A DNA stretch of 33,861 nt from Clostridia bacterium (GTDB lineage Bacteria > Bacillota > Clostridia > Oscillospirales > CAG-272). Positions 1-6,818 of the stretch are shown here, piece after piece (the stretch's first letter is position 1; every line of letters begins with the position of its first letter). The translations under genes and the position numbers were made by a program. The DNA is taken from assembly GCA_017481495.1 (NCBI GenBank), contig JAFUPC010000120.1, positions 1-33,861 on the forward strand. The letters run 5' to 3'. The notes under the pieces are model-generated. The model searched no databases and was not told the origin of the DNA. It saw only the letters and a program-made list of their open reading frames with translations.

Positions 1-1485
1 CAGGGCAAGCGCAAGTACAGTGACCCCGAGTGGGCAGTTCTGCGCAATCCGCAGACCGACATTTACCGTCTGGACAAAGAGACCGCGCGCCGAACCGCCG
101 GCTGGAAAACAACGGACGGCGCATGGGTCTTCGGCTATCCGATGTACGGCTGGGCGGATATGTCCGCACCCGTCACGCGCATCAATGCCGAAACGGGCGA
201 AATGGAGCTTGCATGGGTGTCGCTCTACGGCATGAAGCCGCACGCACCGTATTATTTCTATAATATCTTTGAAGAACTGGATGCACCGGGCGAGTGGTAT
301 CTTGACCGTGAAACCGGACGGCTGTATCTGTACCCAGACTGTGACCTTGCGGCCGCGGACATCAATCTGTCGCTGACAACAAAGCCGATTCTGTCCTCGG
401 ACGGCGCGGACTACATCACGTTCTCCGGCATTACATTCACGGGAACGCGCGCGGATGCGGTGGTATTTTCGGGCGATCACATCAAAGTCGAAAACTGTAC
501 GGTGAAGAATGTCGCCGGCAATGCGGTCGTCCTCACAGGAAACAACAACACTGTCATCGGATGCGAGATCATGCACACGGGGCGCGGCGGTGTCATCCTG
601 ACCGGCGGCGACCGGAACACACTGACCCCCTCCGGCTGTACCGTTGAAGAAAACCACATCCATCACATCGCCGAAATTTTCCGCACCTATCAGCCTGCGG
701 TCAAACTGTACGGTGTTGGAAATCTCTGCTGGCACAACTGCATCCACGATTCTGCGCATATGGCGATCGGTTTCTACGGCAACAACCATATCATGGAATA
801 CAACGAAATCTATGAAGTCTGCCAGATCGCCGATGACTCCGGTGCCATCTACGCCGGGCGCGACTACACGATTTCCGGAAATGTCGTCCGTTACAATTAT
901 TTCCACGACATGAAAAGCGAGGCGGACAACCACATCGGTATTTTCGGAATGTACTGCGATGACAATCTCGGCGGCTGTACGATTGTGGGCAACGTGTTTG
1001 AACACTGTCAGTCCGCGCTTCTGCTCCACGGCGGACACGATATGGTGTTTTCAAACAACCTCATTATCGGTGCCTGCCCGAAGTCCGCTGTGTCCGTGTT
1101 CTTCCACGCCTACGGCTACTGGCACGATCTGGAGGAAGGCGGCACGCACGGGGAAAACCTTGCGCTCGTTCCGTGGCAGTCGGAGGTCTGGCGGCGCGCG
1201 TACCCGCACCTTGCGGAATACCTGACGTGGGATCCGGAGACCGAACAGCGCTACCCGCACTACTGCACGCTGTCAAACAACGTCACCATCGCCCACAAGC
1301 CGTGGCACATGAATTTTGCATGGGACGACGAACGCTTCCACAACCGCATGGAGGACAACACGGTCCTGGACGAGATGCCAAAAGAAGATCTCCTCACGCT
1401 GTGCCGCGAGGTTCTGCCGGCAGAAATTCCAGGATTTGCGCCGATTCCGCTTGAGAAGATGGGGCTGACACAGAAAACTTTTTGA
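1..1485 (+). CDS. Right-handed parallel beta-helix carbohydrate-active protein, 3' part only
   Basis: The reading frame is open from base 1, so the start lies outside the window and the ATG at 142 is internal. About 494 residues are visible. Repeating short strands of the type 'NNTVIGCEI', 'CTVEENHIHHI', 'GNVVRYNYFHDM' and 'CTIVGNVFEH' are the coils of a right-handed parallel beta-helix, as in pectate-lyase-like and GH141-like proteins. The stretch 'DDSGAIYAGRDYT' followed by 'RYNYFHD' resembles GH141-type proteins more than classical pectate lyases, so a glycan hydrolase or lyase acting on plant or host polysaccharide is likely; the substrate cannot be told. A Trp- and His-rich C-terminal segment follows the helix. 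Whether it is secreted cannot be judged because the N-terminus is missing. An AT-rich inverted repeat follows the stop codon. Confidence 0.8.
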   Translation, partial: QGKRKYSDPEWAVLRNPQTDIYRLDKETARRTAGWKTTDGAWVFGYPMYGWADMSAPVTRINAETGEMELAWVSLYGMKPHAPYYFYNIFEELDAPGEWYLDRETGRLYLYPDCDLAAADINLSLTTKPILSSDGADYITFSGITFTGTRADAVVFSGDHIKVENCTVKNVAGNAVVLTGNNNTVIGCEIMHTGRGGVILTGGDRNTLTPSGCTVEENHIHHIAEIFRTYQPAVKLYGVGNLCWHNCIHDSAHMAIGFYGNNHIMEYNEIYEVCQIADDSGAIYAGRDYTISGNVVRYNYFHDMKSEADNHIGIFGMYCDDNLGGCTIVGNVFEHCQSALLLHGGHDMVFSNNLIIGACPKSAVSVFFHAYGYWHDLEEGGTHGENLALVPWQSEVWRRAYPHLAEYLTWDPETEQRYPHYCTLSNNVTIAHKPWHMNFAWDDERFHNRMEDNTVLDEMPKEDLLTLCREVLPAEIPGFAPIPLEKMGLTQKTF

Positions 1486-1487
1486 AT

Positions 1488-1519
1488 AATTTCAAAATTT
1501 TTTTGAAATTCTATTGCTT
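1488..1519 (+). terminator. AT-rich inverted repeat, possible terminator of the beta-helix gene
   Basis: A perfect 10-bp inverted repeat (arms 1488-1497 and 1501-1510, 3-nt loop) begins two bases after the stop codon at 1483-1485 and is followed by a T-rich stretch. The stem is almost pure A/T, so as an intrinsic terminator it would be weak. It lies just upstream of the secG promoter. Confidence 0.4.
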
Positions 1520-1542
1520 TTTTCTGCCAAACGTGATATAAT
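1514..1542 (+). promoter_or_regulatory. Sigma-A-type promoter for secG
   Basis: TTGCTT at 1514-1519, a 17-bp spacer and TATAAT at 1537-1542. The -10 box is preceded by TG one base upstream (TGnTATAAT), an extended -10. The predicted transcript starts about 70 bases before the secG start codon. Confidence 0.7.
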
Positions 1543-1618
1543 AGATTATAATTTGTGGCATAGCGTGATATACCCTGCTGTGCCGGATATCACGTTTACG
1601 AATTCTGGAGGAATTTTC

Positions 1619-1996
1619 ATGTTATTAACTGTTCTGGGTGTCATTCTGCTCATCTTTGCGCTTTTCCTGGTTGTCTCTGTCCTGATGCAGCACGGCCGTG
1701 CAAAGAACATTTCCGGTGCGATCGCCGGCGGTGCGGAAACCTTCTTCGGCAAGACCAAGGGTTCCACCATTGACAAGATGCTTTCCAAGATCACAACGGC
1801 TGTCGCCATTGTCTTCGTTCTGATCGTTGTCATCGTTTACGTCATGCAGGATACCGCTGTCGAAGAATACCTGAGCTTCGACGATGCCCTCAACGCGACT
1901 GTCACCGATACCGTTGACACGTCTGCCGACACTGCCGCTGACACATCTGCTGATACTGCTGCCGATACTGCCTCTGTGACCGAAGCCGCAGAGTAA
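1619..1996 (+). CDS. secG: Preprotein translocase subunit SecG with an acidic Thr/Asp/Ala tail
   Basis: SecG is the small auxiliary subunit of the SecYEG protein-conducting channel in the cytoplasmic membrane. The 125-residue product has the family layout: a first membrane helix (about residues 2-22), the loop 'LMQHGRAKNISGAIAGGAETFFG' region that is conserved in SecG, and a second membrane helix (about 55-77). I chose ATG 1619 because GGAGG at 1606-1610 is well placed and the product then begins directly with the first helix; an in-frame ATG at 1514 would add 35 unlikely residues and overlap the promoter. Unusual is the C-terminal tail of roughly 40 residues built from repeated 'SADTAAD'-type units, longer and more acidic than typical SecG. 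secG is often next to rnr in Firmicutes, as here. Confidence 0.92.
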   Translation: MLLTVLGVILLIFALFLVVSVLMQHGRAKNISGAIAGGAETFFGKTKGSTIDKMLSKITTAVAIVFVLIVVIVYVMQDTAVEEYLSFDDALNATVTDTVDTSADTAADTSADTAADTASVTEAAE

Positions 1997-2031
1997 TTTT
2001 ACAAAACAAGCTCCATGTGCCGGAGCACAAG

Positions 2032-2065
2032 AGCCGCTTGTGACCTATGTCCGGGCGGCTTTCTG
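2032..2065 (+). terminator. Terminator-like hairpin after secG
   Basis: Arms AGCCGC (2032-2037) and GCGGCT (2055-2060) enclose a 17-nt loop and are followed by a short T-rich run (TTTCT). It sits 36 bases past the secG stop. The large loop and short tail make it a weak or partial terminator between secG and rnr. Confidence 0.4.
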
Positions 2066-2097
2066 TATGTGTATGTTGAAAAAATAAGGAGAAACCA

Positions 2098-4392
2098 TTG
2101 AACACAAACGAACTCATCAGAGAGACCCTGCTTGATATTACCGCCGACAAGGGCTACAACGCCTGTCTTGCGGAGGAGCTGACCGGACTTGTCAGAGAAC
2201 GCATTCTGCCGCCGGAGGATATGACGGAAGAGGATTTCAACACCCTGTGCGGGGACACGATCACGCATATGATCGACGAAAAGGAGCTTGGCTATTCCGG
2301 GCGCGGCAACATCGTGTCGGGCGCGGGACTCGGCTATCTCATCGGCACGTTCCGCGCAAACGCCAAGGGATTCGGTTTCCTGACACCGGACACCCGGTAT
2401 GCGGAGCTGTACGAGGAAGACCTCTTCGTCGGTGCGGACAGCACCGGCGGTGCCATGAACGGCGATACCGTCATGGTGCGCGTGTCGGAGGGACGGCGGG
2501 ACGACCGCCGCGGTGCGGGTAACCGCGGAGGCAGAGGTGACCGCGGGGTCCGTCGGATGGAAGCATCCGTCATCCGCATCATCACCCGCGCGCTGACACA
2601 CGTCATCGGCACGCTGTATGTCGAGCCGCCGCACACGAAAAAGGGCGCGCCGCGCTATTATGTCGAGCCGGACAATATGAAGATCACGAACATTGTCAAC
2701 GTCCCGGCAAAGGATCTCGGCGGTGCGAATCCCGGCGACAAGGTGGAAACGGAAATCGTCAAATATCCCAAGCCCGACCGTCCGGATGCGCTGGGACGGG
2801 TCACTTATGTCTTCGGCGATACGCTGTCCCGCGGGGCAAACTATGAGGTCGTCCTGCGCGAGAACCGTATCCGCGGGGAATTTCCGCCGGAGGTGGAAGC
2901 AGAAGCCGAACGGGAGTCCGCAAAGCCGCTTTCCCCCGATGGACGGCTGGACCTGCGCGACAAGATCATTTTCACCATCGACTCCGCAGAAGCAAAGGAC
3001 CTGGACGACGCCGTTTCTCTTGAAAAAACGGAGAACGGCTGGCTGCTCGGCGTTCACATCGCGGACGTGTCGGAATATGTAAAACCGGGTTCCGTTATTG
3101 ACGACGAAGCGATCCTGCGCGGAACCAGCGTCTATTTTGCGGACAAGGTTGTGCCGATGCTGCCGAAAGCACTTTCCAACGGAAGCTGTTCGCTCAACGG
3201 CGGGGAAGACCGTTATGCGCTGTCGGCACTGATCTCCCTTGACGAAAAAGGCAATATCACGGGATGCGAGTGCCGCGAAACACTCATCCATTCCAAGATC
3301 CGCGGCGTGTACGCGGAGTTAAACGACATCCTGGAAAAGGGCACGGATTCGGAATATTACGAAAAGTACGGCATCCTGTTCCCCGATGTTTATCCGGAAA
3401 TGGTGAAGCTTTATGAGCTTCTCGACAAGAAGAACCGTGCCAAAGGTGCGCTGGAATTGGAGACAACCGAGCCGAAGTTTGTTCTGGATGAGGACGGACT
3501 CCCCGTTGACATCGTTGTCAGAGAGCGCGGGATTTCCGAGTGCATGATCGAGCAGTTCATGTTGTGCGCAAACGAAGCGGTCGCATCGTGGCTGTATGAA
3601 ATGCATATGCCGTGCGTTTACCGTGTGCATGAGGAGCCGCCGGCGGAGAAGATCCAGACGTTCATGGAGTTTGCGCACAACCTGAATCTGGACATCCGTC
3701 CCCTGAAAAACAAGCAGCTGCGGCCGCTGGATATGCAGGCGGTCATGAACGAAGCAAAGGAAAAGGAGCTTGACAAAATCCTTTCCACTGTCATGCTCCG
3801 TTCGCTGTCCAAGGCAAAATACAGCCGCACGCAGGGCATCCATTTCGGTCTGGCAACGGAATTTTACTGCCATTTCACTTCTCCCATCCGCCGGTATCCT
3901 GACCTGTCCGTCCACCGCATCGTGAAGATGGTTCTGCGCGGACAGATGGATGAAGCAAACGTGAAAAAGATGGAAGCCTTTGCCGAAAAATCTGCCGTGC
4001 AGTCCACGGAATGCGAGATTCGTGCACTCAATGCGGAACGCGCGATCGAAGACCTCTACAAAGTGCTGTATATGCAGAGCCGCGTCGGTGAGGAATACGA
4101 CGGCGTGATCTCGTCCGTTACCTCGTTCGGCTTCTTTGTGGAGCTGGATAATACCTGCGAGGGTCTCGTTCCCATCCAGTCGCTTGACGGCTACTTTGAT
4201 TTCAATGAAATGAATCTGTCCCTGACCTGCGGAAAGAAGCAGTATCGCATCGGTCAGAAGGTGCGCGTTTCCGTGGAACGCGCCGACCTCATCACAAGAA
4301 AGATAGATATGGCGCTGGTGGAGGACAAGCCGGCGAAAACGACGTCGCACAATTACCGCAATGCTGAAACTGGACAGACCCGTCGTCGTTGA
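2098..4392 (+). CDS. rnr: Ribonuclease R (VacB/RNase II family 3'-5' exoribonuclease)
   Basis: RNase R degrades structured RNA processively from the 3' end and works with trans-translation and rRNA quality control. The 764-residue product shows the family order: N-terminal helical region, OB-fold cold-shock domains (about 70-240), the catalytic RNB domain (about 280-610) and a C-terminal S1 domain (about 660-745, 'YDGVISSVTSFGFFVELD'). The RNB active-site pattern is visible as D295, D301, D303 and D304 in 'TIDSAEAKDLDD'. The start is TTG at 2098, set by AAGGAG at 2086-2091 with a 6-base gap; no better ATG lies upstream. A basic Arg/Gly-rich insertion (about 131-154, 'GNRGGRGDRG') interrupts the OB-fold region. 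The last 32 bases overlap the next gene, implying co-translation. Confidence 0.95.
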   Translation: MNTNELIRETLLDITADKGYNACLAEELTGLVRERILPPEDMTEEDFNTLCGDTITHMIDEKELGYSGRGNIVSGAGLGYLIGTFRANAKGFGFLTPDTRYAELYEEDLFVGADSTGGAMNGDTVMVRVSEGRRDDRRGAGNRGGRGDRGVRRMEASVIRIITRALTHVIGTLYVEPPHTKKGAPRYYVEPDNMKITNIVNVPAKDLGGANPGDKVETEIVKYPKPDRPDALGRVTYVFGDTLSRGANYEVVLRENRIRGEFPPEVEAEAERESAKPLSPDGRLDLRDKIIFTIDSAEAKDLDDAVSLEKTENGWLLGVHIADVSEYVKPGSVIDDEAILRGTSVYFADKVVPMLPKALSNGSCSLNGGEDRYALSALISLDEKGNITGCECRETLIHSKIRGVYAELNDILEKGTDSEYYEKYGILFPDVYPEMVKLYELLDKKNRAKGALELETTEPKFVLDEDGLPVDIVVRERGISECMIEQFMLCANEAVASWLYEMHMPCVYRVHEEPPAEKIQTFMEFAHNLNLDIRPLKNKQLRPLDMQAVMNEAKEKELDKILSTVMLRSLSKAKYSRTQGIHFGLATEFYCHFTSPIRRYPDLSVHRIVKMVLRGQMDEANVKKMEAFAEKSAVQSTECEIRALNAERAIEDLYKVLYMQSRVGEEYDGVISSVTSFGFFVELDNTCEGLVPIQSLDGYFDFNEMNLSLTCGKKQYRIGQKVRVSVERADLITRKIDMALVEDKPAKTTSHNYRNAETGQTRRR

Positions 4393-5023
4393 GGGAAAAT
4401 ACGACCGCCTGCGGCTGAAAAACGTCATTGATGCCCCCATCATCACGACCAACGGCTTCCGCATTTTCAACGACAAGGAAAAACGCGCGATGATCCGCCG
4501 CATGGCAGAGGAAAACGGCGTCTTCGTCCTGACCGATGCGGACGGCGCAGGACTGGTCATCCGCAATCTTCTGCGCGGATGCGTGCCGAAGGAGAAGATC
4601 ACGAACATTTATATCCCCGCTGTGCGCGGCAAGGAAAAACGGAAAGCAGCGCCGTCCAAGGAGGGCTTTCTCGGTGTGGAGGGCATCGACGAGGAGACCC
4701 TTACCCGCCTGTTCGCACCGTTTGCGGTATCGGAATGTGACGTGGATGCGGCAGCTGTCCCCCGCAAAACCCCCATCAAAAAATCCGATTTCTATCTTGC
4801 GGGGCTGTCGGGCGGGGAGGGAAGTGCCGAAAAACGCGCCGCGCTCGCCGCGTACTGGTCGCTTCCGCCGTATATGTCCGCAAACGCGCTTCTGGAAGCA
4901 GTCAATTTACTGTATTCCAAGGAAGAATTCGATGCGGCACTGACGGCACTCGGTTTTACCGGAGAGGAAACCTCCGCGGAGGATGGCTCCGGAAAGGAGC
5001 AGAGCAATGAAGAAGCTGATTGA
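4361..5023 (+). CDS. RNase M5-like TOPRIM / DUF4093 protein
   Basis: RNase M5 matures the 5S rRNA ends in Firmicutes using a TOPRIM catalytic fold. The 220-residue product opens with the TOPRIM glutamate motif 'VVVEGKYD' (E11) and carries the DxD motif 'LTDADGAG' (D59, D61), followed by 'GVEG' and a C-terminal region like the DUF4093 part of RNase M5 ('LYSKEEFDAAL'). These features favour an RNase M5-type protein over primase or RecR. It starts inside rnr (32-bp overlap) and ends 17 bases inside the next gene, so all three are probably one transcript. In Bacillus rnmV is next to ksgA, so this context differs. A full RNase M5 role is inferred; other small TOPRIM nucleases are possible. Confidence 0.75.
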   Translation: MLKLDRPVVVEGKYDRLRLKNVIDAPIITTNGFRIFNDKEKRAMIRRMAEENGVFVLTDADGAGLVIRNLLRGCVPKEKITNIYIPAVRGKEKRKAAPSKEGFLGVEGIDEETLTRLFAPFAVSECDVDAAAVPRKTPIKKSDFYLAGLSGGEGSAEKRAALAAYWSLPPYMSANALLEAVNLLYSKEEFDAALTALGFTGEETSAEDGSGKEQSNEEAD

Positions 5024-5429
5024 GTTTGCGCTTACGATGTACGCAAAATACCGGGAGCAGTTCTGGTATCTCGTTGTCGGGGTTCTGACGACGGTCGTTG
5101 ATTTTGTCGTATATTATGTGCTGTCCGCTGTGACCCCGCTTCATTATATGGTTATCTACTGGATCGCGTGGGCGGTGTCCGTCTTGTTTGCGTTCTTTCC
5201 GAACCGGTCGCTGGTGTTTCAAAGTACCGGGAACACGGGGATATTCCGGCAGTTCACGGAATTTGTCTCCGCACGCATCGCAACGCTTGTCATTGGGGAA
5301 GTACTGCTGTTTCTGCTCGTTTCCGTGTGCCGTTTCCCGGACACAGTCATGAAGCCGGTTGTGCAGGTACTCATTGTCGTGCTGAATTATGTATTTTCAA
5401 AGGTGTTTGTTTTCCGGAAAGGGAGATAA
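5007..5429 (+). CDS. GtrA-like membrane protein
   Basis: GtrA-family proteins are small membrane proteins thought to help move lipid-linked sugars across the cytoplasmic membrane. The 140-residue product has four hydrophobic segments (about 17-37, 44-64, 84-104 and 112-132) and the family pattern 'YLVVGVLTTVVDFVVYY' early and 'NYVFSKVFVF' at the end; 'FFPNRSLVF' matches the conserved Asn-aromatic signature. The start at 5007 is supported by AAAGGAG at 4993-4999; an upstream in-frame ATG at 4983 lacks a good site. It overlaps the preceding gene by 17 bases. No glycosyltransferase partner is visible nearby, so the sugar is unknown. Confidence 0.85.
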   Translation: MKKLIEFALTMYAKYREQFWYLVVGVLTTVVDFVVYYVLSAVTPLHYMVIYWIAWAVSVLFAFFPNRSLVFQSTGNTGIFRQFTEFVSARIATLVIGEVLLFLLVSVCRFPDTVMKPVVQVLIVVLNYVFSKVFVFRKGR

Positions 5430-5432
5430 CAG

Positions 5433-5454
5433 AAAAGCCGCCGTTTGAGGCGGC
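5433..5454 (-). terminator. Intrinsic terminator of the repeat-rich exported protein gene
   Basis: Read on the minus strand, GCCGCC and GGCGGC arms (5449-5454 and 5437-5442) enclose a 6-nt loop and are followed by TTTTCTGTT. The tail direction assigns it to the minus-strand gene at 5473-6201, whose stop is just upstream; the + strand side lacks a T run. It lies between two convergent genes. Confidence 0.7.
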
Positions 5455-5472
5455 AGCTCTCCTGTGTGTTTC

Positions 5473-6201
5473 TTATTCCCGTGAGCGTTTCGGCATGACA
5501 AACAGCATGAAGACTGCCGCCGCCGCAATTACCAGAAGAATGATCAGCACCCAGTTGACCCCGCTTTTCGCGTTGTCCTGACCATTTACGGTTCCTGCGG
5601 TATTGCCTGCGGCATTGCCGTTTACATTTGCGGCATTGTCATTGTACTTGGTACCGTTGTCGACTGCGGTATTGCCGTTGTCATTAACAACACCGTTGTC
5701 GTTGACGGTACTGTTGTCATTTCCGGTTCGGTTGTCGGTGACGGCATTTCTGTCATTGACATTATTGTTGTCGTTGACTGCATTACCGTTGTTTCCGACC
5801 ATGCCGCCGATAGCATTACCGGCACCCTGTGCGGCATCACCGACTGCATCTGCGGCACCGTTTACGGCATTTCCGACACCGTTTGCAATGTCGCCGACTG
5901 CATCGCCGACACCTTGTGCAGCATCGCCGATTGCATCTCCAACGGTTTTACCGTTGGGTGTTCCATCGGTGTTGCCGTTATTGGCAGTGTTGCCGTTGTT
6001 GTCCGCCGCTGTCCGCGCTTTGCTGTTTGCCGTTGTACGGCTTCCGTCGTTTGTGACGGTACCATTGCCCACTGCGGCCACCTGGTCGTGCGCCGCATTT
6101 TCGGGCATCAGAGCCGATGCCTGTACGGTGAACAGCATCACGCAGACGAGAAACACGCCGAGAAGACAGAGAAGTCTGTTCTTTCGAGATCTGTTCTGCA
6201 T
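5473..6201 (-). CDS. Exported, C-terminally anchored low-complexity protein with 11-residue repeats
   Basis: I do not recognise a family. The 242-residue product has a signal peptide (basic start, hydrophobic 9-28, likely cleavage after 'VQASA' near residue 30), a polar linker, a block at about 88-131 of four 11-residue units ('GDAIGDAAQGV', 'GDAVGDIANGV', 'GNAVNGAADAV', 'GDAAQGAGNAI'), an Asn/Asp-rich stretch at about 131-205 ('NDN' repeats) and a C-terminal membrane helix (about 216-235) ending in basic 'PKRSRE'. This layout puts the repeats outside the cell with a cytoplasmic tail; there is no LPxTG sorting motif before the helix. I chose ATG 6201 because GAAAGG lies just upstream and the signal peptide then starts the protein; the longer open frame to 6474 has no export signal at its start. 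Composition is unlike its neighbours. Confidence 0.75.
   Translation of the reverse strand: MQNRSRKNRLLCLLGVFLVCVMLFTVQASALMPENAAHDQVAAVGNGTVTNDGSRTTANSKARTAADNNGNTANNGNTDGTPNGKTVGDAIGDAAQGVGDAVGDIANGVGNAVNGAADAVGDAAQGAGNAIGGMVGNNGNAVNDNNNVNDRNAVTDNRTGNDNSTVNDNGVVNDNGNTAVDNGTKYNDNAANVNGNAAGNTAGTVNGQDNAKSGVNWVLIILLVIAAAAVFMLFVMPKRSRE
5800..5950 (-). repeat. Coding 33-bp repeat units (11-residue repeats)
   Basis: Within the exported protein gene, four imperfect units of 33 bases encode the hendecad block. The units share the pattern Gly-Asp/Asn-Ala-hydrophobic and Gly every few residues. The 11-residue spacing is read directly from the translation. Confidence 0.7.
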
Positions 6202-6304
6202 GGATGAATTCCTTTCGGGAAAGGATTGCTCCCACAATGCCGTATCACAGAAACGCTGTCCGCAATACGGCGGGAGCAAATCTGTCATATGGATTCTGTG
6301 AGCA

Positions 6305-6333
6305 GATACAGTATGCCGCACAAAACAGTTCAA
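6305..6333 (-). promoter_or_regulatory. Weak candidate promoter for the exported repeat protein
   Basis: On the minus strand, TTGAAC (6328-6333), a 17-bp spacer and TGTATC (6305-6310). The -10 box is a poor match, so this is only a candidate; it is the best-spaced pair in the 212-bp divergent gap between 6201 and 6414. No convincing promoter was seen for the + strand gene at 6414. Confidence 0.3.
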
Positions 6334-6413
6334 TATACGCCCGGTAAACCGGAATTGGCAAGAAATATATGGAAATTCCGGAAAAAATCCGGTATAAAAA
6401 GGGAGTGACCGAT

Positions 6414-6755
6414 ATGGAACAGAAATTGCAGGAAAAACGCTTTCAGAAAAACGACGCGGGCTTTGTCTGCGCAAACTGCGGGAAAACGGTTCTGCCGCTC
6501 GGCACCTCGTCCCGCAATCACTGTCCGCACTGTCTGTGTTCCCTCCATGTGGACATCAATCCCGGCGACCGCGCCAATCCTTGCCGGGGACTTCTGCGCC
6601 CCATCGCCGCGGAACCGGATGCGAAAAAGGGATATATCATCATCTCAAAATGCGAAAAATGCGGGGAGATCCGCCGCAACCGCGCCGCACATGATGCAAA
6701 GGTACAGCCTGACGACATCCGGCTGATCATTGCGCTGACGACGATGCGGCATTGA
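6414..6755 (+). CDS. RNHCP domain zinc-ribbon protein
   Basis: The 113-residue product contains the string 'RNHCPHCL' followed by 'SLHVDINPGDR', the signature that names the RNHCP family. Two pairs of CxxC-type motifs are visible: 'CANC' near residue 20 and 'CPHC' near 39, then 'CEKCGE' near 83, so one or two zinc ribbons are expected. The molecular role of the family is not known to me; small size and zinc ribbons suggest nucleic acid or protein binding. The start at 6414 is set by GGGAG at 6401-6405; an upstream in-frame ATG (6369) lacks a good site and adds 15 residues. It stands alone between a divergent and a convergent gene and ends before a strong terminator. Confidence 0.85.
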   Translation: MEQKLQEKRFQKNDAGFVCANCGKTVLPLGTSSRNHCPHCLCSLHVDINPGDRANPCRGLLRPIAAEPDAKKGYIIISKCEKCGEIRRNRAAHDAKVQPDDIRLIIALTTMRH

Positions 6756-6774
6756 ACAATTCAAGAACGGAATA

Positions 6775-6818
6775 CGGGGCTGCCGCAAAAACGAACGGCA
6801 GTCCCGGTTTGTTTATTC
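6775..6818 (+). terminator. Intrinsic terminator of the RNHCP gene
   Basis: An 11-bp stem with one G-U pair (arms 6775-6785 and 6796-6806, 10-nt loop) is followed by GTTTGTTTATT. It lies 20 bases past the RNHCP stop and the tail points in the + direction. Its last bases reach the end of the convergent spore-protein gene. Confidence 0.75.

Noticed and set aside
1999..3291. Long minus-strand open frame of 430 residues across rnr
   Set aside because: It is antisense to well-conserved RNase R motifs and has no family motif or ribosome site of its own.
5603..6301. Plus-strand open frame of 232 residues opposite the repeat-rich exported gene
   Set aside because: It is the shadow of a low-complexity repeat; the minus-strand frame has a signal peptide, anchor, ribosome site and terminator.
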